DNA of 64,000 nucleotides from Robertmurraya_A mangrovi (GTDB lineage: Bacteria; Bacillota; Bacilli; Bacillales; Cytobacillaceae): the NCBI RefSeq assembly GCF_034427655.1, contig NZ_JAXOFX010000004.1, positions 186,001-250,000 on the forward strand, written 5' to 3'. This document shows positions 34,039 to 43,700 of this stretch, piece by piece. Below the pieces are notes generated by a model. The model was not told the origin of the DNA. It searched no databases and saw nothing but the letters and a program-made list of their open reading frames with translations. Within the stretch, counting starts at the first letter, position 1, and each line of letters starts with the position of its first letter. The position numbers were made by a program, and so were the translations under genes.

Positions 34039-34407
34039 ATGATGATTAATCAAGTGACACTAGTAGGGAGGCTTACTAGGGACCCTGAACTGAAGATAAC
34101 GCCAGAGGGAAATTCGGTGGTGAATATCACTTTAGCCGTTAACCGACATTTTAAAAATCAACAAGGTGAATTTACCGCTGATTTTGTACAGTGTACTTTA
34201 TGGAGAAAGTCAGCAGAGAATACGGCACTCTATTGTAAAAAAGGATCCTTAATCGGGATAACAGGAAGGATTCAAACGAGAAACTATGAAAATCAGGAGG
34301 GTCGAAAAACGTTTGTAACAGAGGTAGTAGCGGAATCGGTGAGATTTATTGATAAAAAGACCACACATTCAGTCGTTGCTGAAGAAAAGGAGGTATTAAT
34401 GACTTGA
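34039..34407 (+). CDS. ssbB: Single-stranded DNA-binding protein SsbB
   Basis: A 122-aa OB-fold protein that coats single-stranded DNA. NQVTLVGRLTRDPELKITPEG opens it, and GSLIGITGRIQTRNYENQEG is the classical SSB motif. It lacks the acidic DDDIPF-type C-terminal tail of the essential replicative SsbA, as expected for the competence paralogue SsbB (YwpH). ATG 34039 (or 34042) follows GAGGAG. It overlaps the next small gene. Confidence 0.92.
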   Translation: MMINQVTLVGRLTRDPELKITPEGNSVVNITLAVNRHFKNQQGEFTADFVQCTLWRKSAENTALYCKKGSLIGITGRIQTRNYENQEGRKTFVTEVVAESVRFIDKKTTHSVVAEEKEVLMT

Positions 34408-34616
34408 GCAGAACGATAAATAGAGACTATCAGTTAGAAAAATTATTGGAAAGCTTAATAAAAATGGTAGGTAGGTCAAACGAAAAGGTCGACCATCTTG
34501 AAAAAAGAGTGTACCAACTGGAATTGATCCTTCGTGAATCTTTTTTTGAAACAAGAAATAAAATCTCATTTATAGCAGATCCATCTCATTCTCATAATAG
34601 AAAACAAACTTCGTAA
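34404..34616 (+). CDS. Small coiled-coil protein after ssbB
   Basis: A 70-aa protein starting at TTG 34404 inside the last codons of ssbB, with AAGGAGG 13 bp upstream. Residues 10-50 form a heptad-like helical stretch (LEKLLESLIKMVGRS, then VDHLEKRVYQLELIL), and the tail is polar. It has no recognised domain. The overlap implies coupled expression with ssbB. Confidence 0.6.
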   Translation: MSRTINRDYQLEKLLESLIKMVGRSNEKVDHLEKRVYQLELILRESFFETRNKISFIADPSHSHNRKQTS

Positions 34617-34702
34617 ATAAGTCCACTAAAAATAATAGTCCTCACAGTCCCCTCATTCCCCCTAGAGAGAATCAAGGTCAAGCCCCCATATCCCCACTTT
34701 AC

Positions 34703-34727
34703 GCGACGGTCTCTCCGTCGCTATTTT
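34703..34727 (+). terminator. Probable terminator of the ssbB unit
   Basis: GCGACGG (34703-34709) pairs with CCGTCGC (34715-34721), followed by TATTTTG. Confidence 0.6.
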
Positions 34728-34734
34728 GTTCGAA

Positions 34735-35130
34735 TTATTTCTGTCTTTTAAACTCTTTCACAAAAGCTCTAATAGTAACAGCTGCTGTATTTCTCTTAGG
34801 CTGATTTAAACTATACATATCTAAGAGTGCCTCTTTTAGAGACGGCGTTTCATGGACAAGTTGGCGGATGAGTTCGAAGTCTTGATCATCTGGATTTTCC
34901 TTTAGTATGATAGGTAACCCATTCTTGTTTTGATCTAATTCTCGTAAAAGGATGTCTTTATGAACTTGGTAAACTTGCGCAAATTTAGCGATTGTATCAT
35001 AACTAGGTAAAATCTCGTCATTTTCATAGCGGCTAATTGTGGAACGGTCCACAGTCATGAGACGAGCCACATATTCTTGATTCCAATTTCGTCTGACTCT
35101 TAGCTCTTTTAATGTTCTTCCGATAGACAT
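34735..35130 (-). CDS. XRE-type helix-turn-helix regulator
   Basis: A 131-aa protein with an N-terminal Cro/CI-type helix-turn-helix (about residues 5-60): LKELRVRRNWNQEYVARLM, then DRSTISRYENDEILPSYDTI. The C-terminal 70 residues are of unknown fold and may mediate dimerisation. I chose the internal ATG 35130 behind GGTGGTG; a TTG 11 codons upstream has a badly spaced site. The gene is divergent from the 142-aa hypothetical gene and could regulate it and itself from the 185-bp gap. The target is unknown. Confidence 0.8.
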   Translation of the reverse strand: MSIGRTLKELRVRRNWNQEYVARLMTVDRSTISRYENDEILPSYDTIAKFAQVYQVHKDILLRELDQNKNGLPIILKENPDDQDFELIRQLVHETPSLKEALLDMYSLNQPKRNTAAVTIRAFVKEFKRQK

Positions 35131-35315
35131 ACTAACACCACCGTTAAAATTCACTATTTTCAAACCTTCTTTAAACTTAACGGGTACTAAAGGAAATAAA
35201 ATAAGATGTGCATAATAGGAACGTGTTTACGTGTGTAAAGTTAGCACGGTGGTATAGAAGGATTATGGGTCATCTATCTTGTAATTAAATGTAAAAAAAA
35301 GAGGAGATGATGTCG

Positions 35316-35744
35316 ATGAATCGGTGTAATAAGAATTGGAGACTATTTTTTATTGGTGATTTTAGCTTAAGGAATACAATGAATATTTCACGACGGCCAA
35401 GCTTTTATGATGCTCTTCAAATTATTAAAGAAGATAGCCCGATTGAAGAGTACAAAAACATTCTCCTTCGTCCATTCACTTCTTTGTCTATCGTATCTTT
35501 GGAAGACAAGCAAATCATACAGCTACATGCGGAAGTTAACTCTCAAGATTTTTCCATCCTTTTCAATGAAAATTCCCCTAAGATTCTTGATCCATATAAG
35601 CTTTTCTCAAATTTTATGTTTAAGCTAGAAGATAAAAAATCCTTATTATTAATCGAAATCCCGGATAGAGATAAAGTGAAAAGTCATCAGGTTGAACCTT
35701 TAAAAATGCCGGGTATTGCTCAAAAAATAAAAGCCAGCCAATAA
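35316..35744 (+). CDS. Hypothetical protein, 142 aa
   Basis: A cytosolic-looking protein of 142 aa without signal or membrane segments that I do not recognise. It has acidic and hydrophobic patches (EEYKNILLRPFTSLSIVSLED, NFMFKLEDKKSLLLIEIPD). GAGGAG at 35301-35306 best serves ATG 35316, although ATG 35307 and 35310 are in frame. It is divergent from the XRE regulator and convergent with ywqA. Its stop codon lies within the shared terminator stem. Confidence 0.7.
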   Translation: MNRCNKNWRLFFIGDFSLRNTMNISRRPSFYDALQIIKEDSPIEEYKNILLRPFTSLSIVSLEDKQIIQLHAEVNSQDFSILFNENSPKILDPYKLFSNFMFKLEDKKSLLLIEIPDRDKVKSHQVEPLKMPGIAQKIKASQ

Positions 35745-35755
35745 AGGCTGACTTT
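35731..35755. terminator. Bidirectional terminator
   Basis: AAGCCAGCC pairs with GGCTGACTT between the converging 142-aa gene and ywqA. On the minus strand the stem is followed by TTTATTTT. Confidence 0.7.
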
Positions 35756-35757
35756 AA

Positions 35758-38580
35758 TTAAGATAGTAAAATTAAATCTCGTAGCTCATCCGTTGAAAGT
35801 TCCGTAATCCAGTTTTCACTTTGGATAATTTGATCATTGAGGGACTGCTTTTTCTCTAGCATCGCATCAATTTTCTCCTCAAGCGTTCCTATGCTAATAA
35901 ATTTATGAACATGAACGAAACGTTTTTGCCCAATTCGGTAAGCGCGGTCCGTTGCTTGGTTTTCAACGGCCGGATTCCACCAGCGATCATAGTGAATAAC
36001 ATGATTAGCTGCGGTTAAATTTAGACCCGTACCGCCAGCTTTTAAAGATAGAAGGAACACAGGAAACTCGCGATCTTGGAAGCGGGTAATCAGTTCATCA
36101 CGCTTTGCTTTCGGTACACTACCATTTAAGAACGGAACTTCAATCTTATATTTCTTTTTCAATATATTACGGATGATTTCACCCATTTCAATATATTGAG
36201 TAAAAATAAGACAGCTTTCCTCACGTTCTAAAACGGCTTCTACTAGCTCCGTTAATTTTTCAAGCTTCACGGAGCGGTCGAGTACATTTAGTGGGTTTTC
36301 TTCTTTTAAATACAATGCCGGATGGTTACATAGCTGCTTTAACCGGCTTAATAATTGTAAAATCAACCCTTTACGTTCAAAACCAGTTAATGACTCTATT
36401 TTAGCAAAGGTGTCTTGAACGAGTTGTTCGTATAAAGAAGCTTGCTCAGCTGTAAGTGGGCAGTACTCCTTCTGCTCCTGTTTATCAGGAAGATTAAGAG
36501 CCACTTCTTCATCCTTTTTCGTACGTCGTAACAGGAACGGACGAATCAAACTTTGTAAGTGCTGAATTTTTTCTTTTTCATCATCTTTTTCAATCGGAAT
36601 AACAAAACGCTTTTGAAAAGTATTTAAGCTTCCTAAATATCCATGGTTCGTAAAATCAAGAATAGACCAAAGCTCTGTTAGGCGGTTCTCCATCGGTGTA
36701 CCCGTTAACGCAATATGGTGTTTGCCTTTTAACTTTCTTACGGCACGGGATTGCTTCGTTTGAGCATTTTTAATATTTTGCGCCTCATCAATGGCAATCG
36801 TCCCCCAAGTAAGAGACTCAAACTCAGGCTGGTCAAGATGGGTGAGTCCATAGGAGGTTAACACTATATCTGCTTGAGCGACTTTTTCAGTGAACACCTC
36901 GCCCTTTAGACGGTTAGACCCATAATGAAGATAGACCTCCATATCAGGGGCAAATCGTTCAATCTCCTTCTGCCAGTTCCCAAGCACCGATGTTGGGCAA
37001 ACAATGAGAGCGGGGTCAGTCCCCCTCTGTTGCTTTACAGAAAGTAAGTAAGAGATAAGCTGGATGGTTTTTCCGAGTCCCATATCATCAGCTAGTACGG
37101 CACCAAAGCCGTACTTTCGTAAAAATAATAGCCAGCTCATGCCAAGCTTTTGATACTCACGGAGCTCACCTTGGAAGCTTGCAGGAACTTCTTCGATCGG
37201 AATCGATTTGATATCCTGAAGCTGCTTCATCATTTGCTTCCATTGGCGGTTCATATCTATCTGGATTTTAGCAAAAACTCTTTGGTCATCTAGTTGATCT
37301 TCATCTTTTTCCTCAGAACCAAGCAGCTCTTGCTCAATTAAGTCACGGACATGTAGGCCTTCTTTATCTGCCTTTTTAATTAAATCTTGTATTTGCCTAA
37401 CAAACCCCGGATCTAACTTAATCCAACGACCGCGAATAAAGACGAGCCTACGCTTTTCCTCAACGAGCTGGTTAAATTCATCCTCTGTGAGCTCAACCCC
37501 GTTCATAGAAAATCTCCAGTTGTAATCAAGCATGGCTTGTAGACCAACAAAGGATGGACGATGAGAGGAGGTAGCACCCTTCAATTTAGCCTTTACTTTT
37601 AGGTTGGCATTTTTCATCGCAAGCCACCAAGAAGGGAGGAGAATCTCAACACCTAAAGCAAGAAGCATTTCACTAGCATCCGTTAAAAATGTCCAAGCCT
37701 CATTTTCCGTTAAGTGCTTCGTAATTCCTTTTTCCCCGTCTAGCCATGGAAAAAGTTGAATCCACCTTTGTTCTTCTCGGTGAACGGAGTCAATATAGTT
37801 ATTCCAAGCCTTAGGGCGGTTGGATTCGTCATATAAATCTACCACTAGATCAGTCTTCTTTTTACCACGAAGGAAGATTTCAAGATCCCATGTTCCATCT
37901 AAATCAGCAGGCTCTTCTAGTCTTAGACCAATCGTAAAAGGGACAGGATTTTCTTTCAGTCCAATCCACTCATACCACGTTTCTTCATCAAAGTAAGTAG
38001 CTAGAGCTCTAGGCGATAGAGCTTCATTTTGTAAACCTCTAATCTTTTTACCAACTGTTTCTTTCCAGTCTTTATTTCTTTCAAAATAAGAATCAAGAGA
38101 GTGGTTAAATAAATCATGGATAAACGTTTGGACGGTTAAATCCTCGTGTACCTGTTGCTCCCAGAAAGAAGGGTCAAACTCAGAGATCACTCGATCGGGT
38201 AAACTCCATCTGAATTCATCCTGCTCCCATGCTTTGAAGTCAGGTAACCAATCTTTTTCCTCAATCGCTTCATGAATCGAGTGGGCGGCAGCCAAACATA
38301 TATGCCCTGTTTCATCCCAATCCCAATCAATTAAACGGTTAAATTGTTCGTTTGCTAAAAGTGTGACAACCTGCCATCCATCAATGACAACTCCAGGTAC
38401 TTCATCTACCGTTGTTTCATCAATAATAGTCCCGAAAAAACTATCAGCATGACGGTTAAATAGGAGGTACTTCCAGCCAGAAGGGTCTAAATCGTCATTA
38501 AACTCGTTTTGTGCCGAGATAAAATACTGATTGCCTTCTAATTTTTTTATAAGTATTTTTAACAGCCTTGTTTTAAGCAT
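35758..38580 (-). CDS. ywqA: SNF2-family DEAD-like helicase YwqA
   Basis: A 940-aa SWI2/SNF2-type ATPase, a DNA translocase. The N-terminal 450 residues are a family-specific region with Trp-rich segments. The helicase core begins near residue 480: LADDMGLGKTIQLISYL (Walker A), AIDEAQNIKN (Walker B, DEAQ), LTGTPMENRLTELWSILDF, and the C-terminal motifs SLKAGGTGLNLTAANHV and ENQATDRAYRIGQ. The start overlaps the ywqB stop by 8 bp, so the pair is co-translated. The cellular role is not settled. Confidence 0.93.
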   Translation of the reverse strand: MLKTRLLKILIKKLEGNQYFISAQNEFNDDLDPSGWKYLLFNRHADSFFGTIIDETTVDEVPGVVIDGWQVVTLLANEQFNRLIDWDWDETGHICLAAAHSIHEAIEEKDWLPDFKAWEQDEFRWSLPDRVISEFDPSFWEQQVHEDLTVQTFIHDLFNHSLDSYFERNKDWKETVGKKIRGLQNEALSPRALATYFDEETWYEWIGLKENPVPFTIGLRLEEPADLDGTWDLEIFLRGKKKTDLVVDLYDESNRPKAWNNYIDSVHREEQRWIQLFPWLDGEKGITKHLTENEAWTFLTDASEMLLALGVEILLPSWWLAMKNANLKVKAKLKGATSSHRPSFVGLQAMLDYNWRFSMNGVELTEDEFNQLVEEKRRLVFIRGRWIKLDPGFVRQIQDLIKKADKEGLHVRDLIEQELLGSEEKDEDQLDDQRVFAKIQIDMNRQWKQMMKQLQDIKSIPIEEVPASFQGELREYQKLGMSWLLFLRKYGFGAVLADDMGLGKTIQLISYLLSVKQQRGTDPALIVCPTSVLGNWQKEIERFAPDMEVYLHYGSNRLKGEVFTEKVAQADIVLTSYGLTHLDQPEFESLTWGTIAIDEAQNIKNAQTKQSRAVRKLKGKHHIALTGTPMENRLTELWSILDFTNHGYLGSLNTFQKRFVIPIEKDDEKEKIQHLQSLIRPFLLRRTKKDEEVALNLPDKQEQKEYCPLTAEQASLYEQLVQDTFAKIESLTGFERKGLILQLLSRLKQLCNHPALYLKEENPLNVLDRSVKLEKLTELVEAVLEREESCLIFTQYIEMGEIIRNILKKKYKIEVPFLNGSVPKAKRDELITRFQDREFPVFLLSLKAGGTGLNLTAANHVIHYDRWWNPAVENQATDRAYRIGQKRFVHVHKFISIGTLEEKIDAMLEKKQSLNDQIIQSENWITELSTDELRDLILLS

Positions 38581-40195
38581 TGATTAGCTTGCCCCTTTGA
38601 CATTCTTCGTGAAATGCTCGTAGACGCTTTGTTCTCTCTAATAGACTTTGGAAAAAGTACTCCCAATCGTCTAATCGTTTTAGTTTTTTATAAATCGTTT
38701 TGATTTTTTTAAGTTCTCGAACGGCTTGGCGATAGTTCCCTCTATTTTTAAAACTAATATGCTTTTGAATTGATTGATGATAGAGAGGGAGGAGGACCTC
38801 AGGATTCTCCTTTTGTAGCTCTTTAATTTTGTCTTTAGATATACTAGTCATATCTAAGCCAATGAATGCCTGCAATTCTCCCCATTTCTCAAAAGATCTT
38901 TGAGTGAACAATAAGTCCTCATAATCTCGGAAACTATAAGGGAGAGTTTGCAAAAGGGCTTTCTCATATAAATCCATTTTGTTCGTTTCCGTACAGTAGG
39001 AGGAGATAATTCGGTTAGCCCATCTAGTAAAATCAAAGCAAGCATACGTATCTCCAAGTTCAGCTAAATAGCCTCTCAACTGGGAAATAAATTCTTCAAT
39101 ATATGGCCCCATACGTTTGTTGTCTTTTTGAAGTCGTATATAATCTAGCCACACTAGCATATAAGGGGTGATGTGATTCTTAATATCCTTAATCATGATT
39201 AGAGCTTCTTCATCTCTTTTTAACAAAAGATGTTGATGAATAATTCCTACTCGTAATGGGATACTGTCCATTCTCTTAAAGTAACCTTCTAGCTTCTGCA
39301 GTTCATCTTCTCGCCAGTTCTTCTTTTTAAAAAGCTGAGTCCAAAGAGTCATGTAAAGTTGGGTGCGCTCGTACTCCAATTCCAGTTCATCTGTTAAAAG
39401 AACCGTTGAGTCATCTTTCATCTTTTCAATAAATTCATCAAAGGCAAATGGAAGGGCTTGAACACTCAGGCGTCCAATGTATTCCTCAATATGATCAATA
39501 ATAGAAAAGAAGATGTCTTGATAGTAGCGCTTCATATCACTCCTAGAATGGCCAAGTTCCATACTTAAGTGTAAAAGTTTGTGAAAGGAGTGGATATAAG
39601 CCACAAGCAAATAAAGGTTTTTCCATTCCTGCTCAACCGGAGCCCCTGCAGTTAATCTTTTTATATAGATTGAAAATAAGTCAGAAATAACATAAGGTTT
39701 TGGATCCTTTAGCCCCTGTATAATAGCAAGAAAGCTCTCATCAAAAGTCTCTTTCCACTTTTCATAGTTCGGCTTTAAAACTCCAGTTGACTTTAATAAG
39801 TCCTTTGCACGCTGCAATCCCCAGACTTGAGCGGATTTCTTAGCTGCGATAGGTTGTCTCCACTTTTCTACCCACTCGGTTACACTTCCAATGTGGGAGT
39901 ATGCAGCGAAAAAGACCGCCAATTGATGACGACAAAAATCCTCTTGCGGACAGGAACATTCACTCATTCGGAGAAAATTTAAATCAAGGGAAACCTGAAC
40001 AGGAGTAACATCCTGAACAGTAGCTAAGACTGACTCATTTTCAAATTTTAATTTCGTGACAAGTCCTTGGCGATATAAAAGAAGCCCTTTCTGAACAAGC
40101 TTTACCTCTTCTTCAATGTCAGACCTAAGAATGGAATTAAATTCAGTTGCCGCTTCTTCAAGCAACCTTTGATATTTTTCTGGAATTTCAGGCAT
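38573..40195 (-). CDS. ywqB: SWIM zinc-finger protein YwqB
   Basis: A 540-aa protein with a SWIM-type zinc finger near residues 75-90 (CSCPQEDFCRH, i.e. CxC...CxH), expected to bind DNA or protein. The rest is helical, rich in Leu, Lys and Glu. SWIM proteins are a standard partner of SNF2 helicases in bacteria, and here the gene precedes ywqA with an 8-bp overlap. The start ATG follows GGAGG on the minus strand. Confidence 0.88.
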   Translation of the reverse strand: MPEIPEKYQRLLEEAATEFNSILRSDIEEEVKLVQKGLLLYRQGLVTKLKFENESVLATVQDVTPVQVSLDLNFLRMSECSCPQEDFCRHQLAVFFAAYSHIGSVTEWVEKWRQPIAAKKSAQVWGLQRAKDLLKSTGVLKPNYEKWKETFDESFLAIIQGLKDPKPYVISDLFSIYIKRLTAGAPVEQEWKNLYLLVAYIHSFHKLLHLSMELGHSRSDMKRYYQDIFFSIIDHIEEYIGRLSVQALPFAFDEFIEKMKDDSTVLLTDELELEYERTQLYMTLWTQLFKKKNWREDELQKLEGYFKRMDSIPLRVGIIHQHLLLKRDEEALIMIKDIKNHITPYMLVWLDYIRLQKDNKRMGPYIEEFISQLRGYLAELGDTYACFDFTRWANRIISSYCTETNKMDLYEKALLQTLPYSFRDYEDLLFTQRSFEKWGELQAFIGLDMTSISKDKIKELQKENPEVLLPLYHQSIQKHISFKNRGNYRQAVRELKKIKTIYKKLKRLDDWEYFFQSLLERTKRLRAFHEECQRGKLINA

Positions 40196-40348
40196 CTCCT
40201 AAACCTCCGTCTCTAAAGACTTTGAAAAACGTTTTTATATAATAAAAACCATGTTTGATTCGTGTCTTATGTAAAAGGTCTCTAAAAAACCTCATTCCTT
40301 TATTATAACTAAAATATGGGTTATAAATAAACCATCATTTTAATTGTA

Positions 40349-40361
40349 GGTGACAGGCACC
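40349..40361. repeat. REP-like palindrome, copy 6
   Basis: GGTGACAGGCACC, reverse orientation. With copy 7 it forms an inverted doublet. Confidence 0.85.
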
Positions 40362-40387
40362 TGAAATCAATTTGTAATCATATTTTG

Positions 40388-40400
40388 GGTGCCTGTCACC
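40388..40400. repeat. REP-like palindrome, copy 7
   Basis: GGTGCCTGTCACC, forward orientation, 26 bp after copy 6. The pair looks like a REPIN (two REPs in opposite orientation). Confidence 0.85.
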
Positions 40401-40584
40401 TGTAATGTTTTTGTAATAAAGTAGCATTTTACTATTATGGTCAGTATATAAAATCTATAAACCTATAATAGGTAAATGACCCTATCAATCTTAAAAAATC
40501 TTGTCACAATATGCCGGAGAAATGCCTCTTTTATCACATTGTATGGGCCTTTTTAAAGTGATAATCTTAGTTTAGTAGTCTAAA

Positions 40585-40598
40585 TGAAAACGTTTGCA
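40585..40598 (+). promoter_or_regulatory. LacI-type operator 1 upstream of the amylopullulanase gene
   Basis: TGAAAACGTTTGCA, a near-palindrome around the central CG. It shares AACGTTTGCACAA with operator 2 and fits the cre consensus with one mismatch. Confidence 0.6.
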
Positions 40599-40645
40599 CA
40601 ACGTTTGTAGGAAAAAATAATTGTTGTAGTTTTTTTACCCTTAAA

Positions 40646-40659
40646 TGCAAACGTTTGCA
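40646..40659 (+). promoter_or_regulatory. LacI-type operator 2 upstream of the amylopullulanase gene
   Basis: TGCAAACGTTTGCA is a perfect 14-bp palindrome with the GCAAACGTTTGC core typical of MalR-like LacI regulators. It lies 61 bp after operator 1 and 51 bp before the TTG start. Confidence 0.7.
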
Positions 40660-40709
40660 CAAACCTACCTAATTTGGACGAACCAAAAACTAAAGGAGGA
40701 GAGTACAAC

Positions 40710-43700
40710 TTGAGTAAACCAAGGATAAGAGCGTTCTCTATTGTTATGGTCTTTGCCTTAATTTTACAACTTTTTTCGGGCATAGCTCCTTATGCAAACG
40801 TTAGCGCTCAGACAGAAACTAAAAGCCCGATTATTCATGATGATGGAAGTGTCACTTTTAATTATGTTAGTAAAGGTGAGACGGCTGTATTTGTGGTAGG
40901 GAGTTTTACAGACTGGGATACTGCTAAAGCAATTGAAATGACCAAGCAAGATGAGATTTACACTGTAAAGATCCCACCTCTAGAAAAAGGAAATTATGAA
41001 TATAAATTTTTATTAAATAATAGAAGCTGGGATGAAAACACAACAGATCCACTTAACTCTCAAACGAGCGGCGGAAACTCAGCGTTTACGATCGGAGAAA
41101 AAGCTCCTGTAACAGAAAGCCCAGTTATCAATGCTGACGGAACCACTACATTCAAATTTACAGGTGATGCAAATCGTGTTCGCGTAGCCGGCAGTTTTAC
41201 AAGCTGGCAAGACGGTGCAAAGGATATGACCAAGGTGGATGGTGTTTGGCAGTTAACGTTTGAACTTGCACCAGGTACATATCAATACAAATTTATTTTA
41301 GATGAAGGCAATTGGATTACAGATCCAGGGAACTCTAAAGAACTAGATGGAAACTCCGCCCTTTATGTACCAGGACTTATCGTTACTTCTTCTAATAACG
41401 TAGAAAAAGGAAAATCTCTTGAACTAACAGCAAAAATGCTAGATCAGAGCGGCCGAGAATCTGCTGCTACTCCACAATGGAGCATAAAGGATGAGAGAGC
41501 AGGCATCACTTTAACAGATAACGTGATAAAAGTAGATTCATCTTATGAAGTAAAAGCTGACGATACCGTAACGGTTCAAGCTACTCAAGACGGTAAATCA
41601 GCAGAAAAAGTAATCAATATTTTAAATCAAACTTACAGCTACACGATCAATTACTACCGTTTTGATGGAAATCAAAGCAATTGGGATATGTGGTTATGGG
41701 AGGATGGAAAAGAAGGTGCAGCCTATCCTTTTACTAGTACTACAGAGGATGGCTTTGCAACCGCAACGGTGGAGTTCTCATCGAACCAACTAAATATTAT
41801 TCCTAGACCAGGTAACTGGACCACACAAGATCTTACTAGAAAAATAGAAATCAAAGAAGGCAATTCAATAGAAGTTTGGATCGTTCAAGATGTACAAGAA
41901 ATCTATTACCAAAAACCAGACCTATCCGCTTCTGTTCAAGCAGCTTTAATGGATTCTTTACAAGAAATCAACGTAAAAGTAAACAAAAATTTAGCAGACA
42001 GCACAACATTTAAGCTAATGGATGTTGAGGCAAATCAAGAAATTCCAACTACTGTAACAAAATTAAGCAATGACAAAGTTAAGCTAACAATCCAAGATCC
42101 AACACAAGTCGATGTTAGAAAAGTCTATGAAGTTCAGGCAACAGGCTACGCAAGCAAAAATGTTACGATGCGTAATGTATTGAACGATGACATGTTCTAC
42201 TATGGTGGAAATGATTTAGGATTCACCTATTCGTCATCTGGCACAACCTTCAAGCTTTGGGCACCTACAGCTAAAAATGTAAGCGTTGCCTTATACGATG
42301 ATCAAGGGAATTATGAAGGTCCGTTCGTAAGAGATAATACAGGCGGCCAAGAAACAGAAATGACTAGAGCGGAAAACGGAGTATGGTCAACAACTCTAAA
42401 TGGAGACCGAGCAGGCAAGTACTACCTTTATAAAGTAGAGTTTGCTGACGGAACGGTAAACTATGCGGTTGACCCATATGCAGTTTCAACGTCTCCAAAC
42501 GGTCAAAGAACTGCGATTATCGATCTATCAAGCACGAACCCTAGTAATTTCAAGCCACAAGAAAAACCAACTTTAGTTTCACCAACAGAAACAATCCTTT
42601 ATGAGCTACATGTAAGAGATTTCTCTATTGATGAAAACTCTGGTATGACGAACAAAGGAAAGTATAAAGCTTTCACAGAAACAGGCACGAAAGGTCCAAA
42701 CGGTGTAAAAACGGGAGTAGATTCACTAAAAGAATTGGGTATTACTCACGTTCACTTACTACCATCCTATGATTTTGGTTCAGTTAACGAACTAACAGTA
42801 GATGATCCGAATTCTTCAGACCCTAAATTTAACTGGGGCTATGACCCGATCCATTTTAACGTACCTGAAGGCTCTTACTCTACAAATCCAGCAGATCCAA
42901 CTTCTAGAGTAAAAGAATTCAAAGAAATGGTGCAGGCATTACATGATCAAGGAATACGTGTTGTCATGGATGTGGTGTATAACCATACGTACATGCCTGA
43001 AAGTACACAACTTAAAGGTGGTTCACCTTTTGATTTAATCGTTCCTGGCTACTATTATCGTACAGATAATGAAGGGAAAATTACGAACGGATCAGGTACA
43101 GGAAATGAAGTCGCTTCTGAAAGACCAATGATTCGTAAGTACATTAAGGATTCGGTTAAGTATTGGGCAAAAGAATATGGTGTAGATGGATTCCGTTTTG
43201 ACTTAATGGGATTAATCGACCGCCAAACGATGTCTGAGTTAACAAAAGAGTTAAAAGAAGAAGTGGACCCTACGATTTTGATTTACGGTGAGCCTTGGAC
43301 AGGTGGATCGACTAGCTTAGATGCTGCTTTCCAAAACTTTAAAGGCACACAAAAAGATCAAGGATATGCCGTATTCAATGATAATCTTCGTGGAGCGATT
43401 AAAGGCGGAAGCGATGATAACAGTACAGGCTTTGCAACAGGTTCAGAAGGCAGAGAAAATGATATCGTCACGGGCTTAAAGGGTGCGATTACTGATTTTA
43501 CAAACCGTCCTTCTGAAACGATTAACTATGTAACGGCACATGATAATTTAAATCTTTGGGATAAATTGATGAAAATTGCTGGAACAGACATCAGCAAGGA
43601 TCCTCATGCCAGCATTACGGAAGCTAATGTTTTAGATAATGAGCATGTAAAACGCAGCTTACTAGCGAATGGAATTGTCCTTACTTCTCAAGGTATTCCT

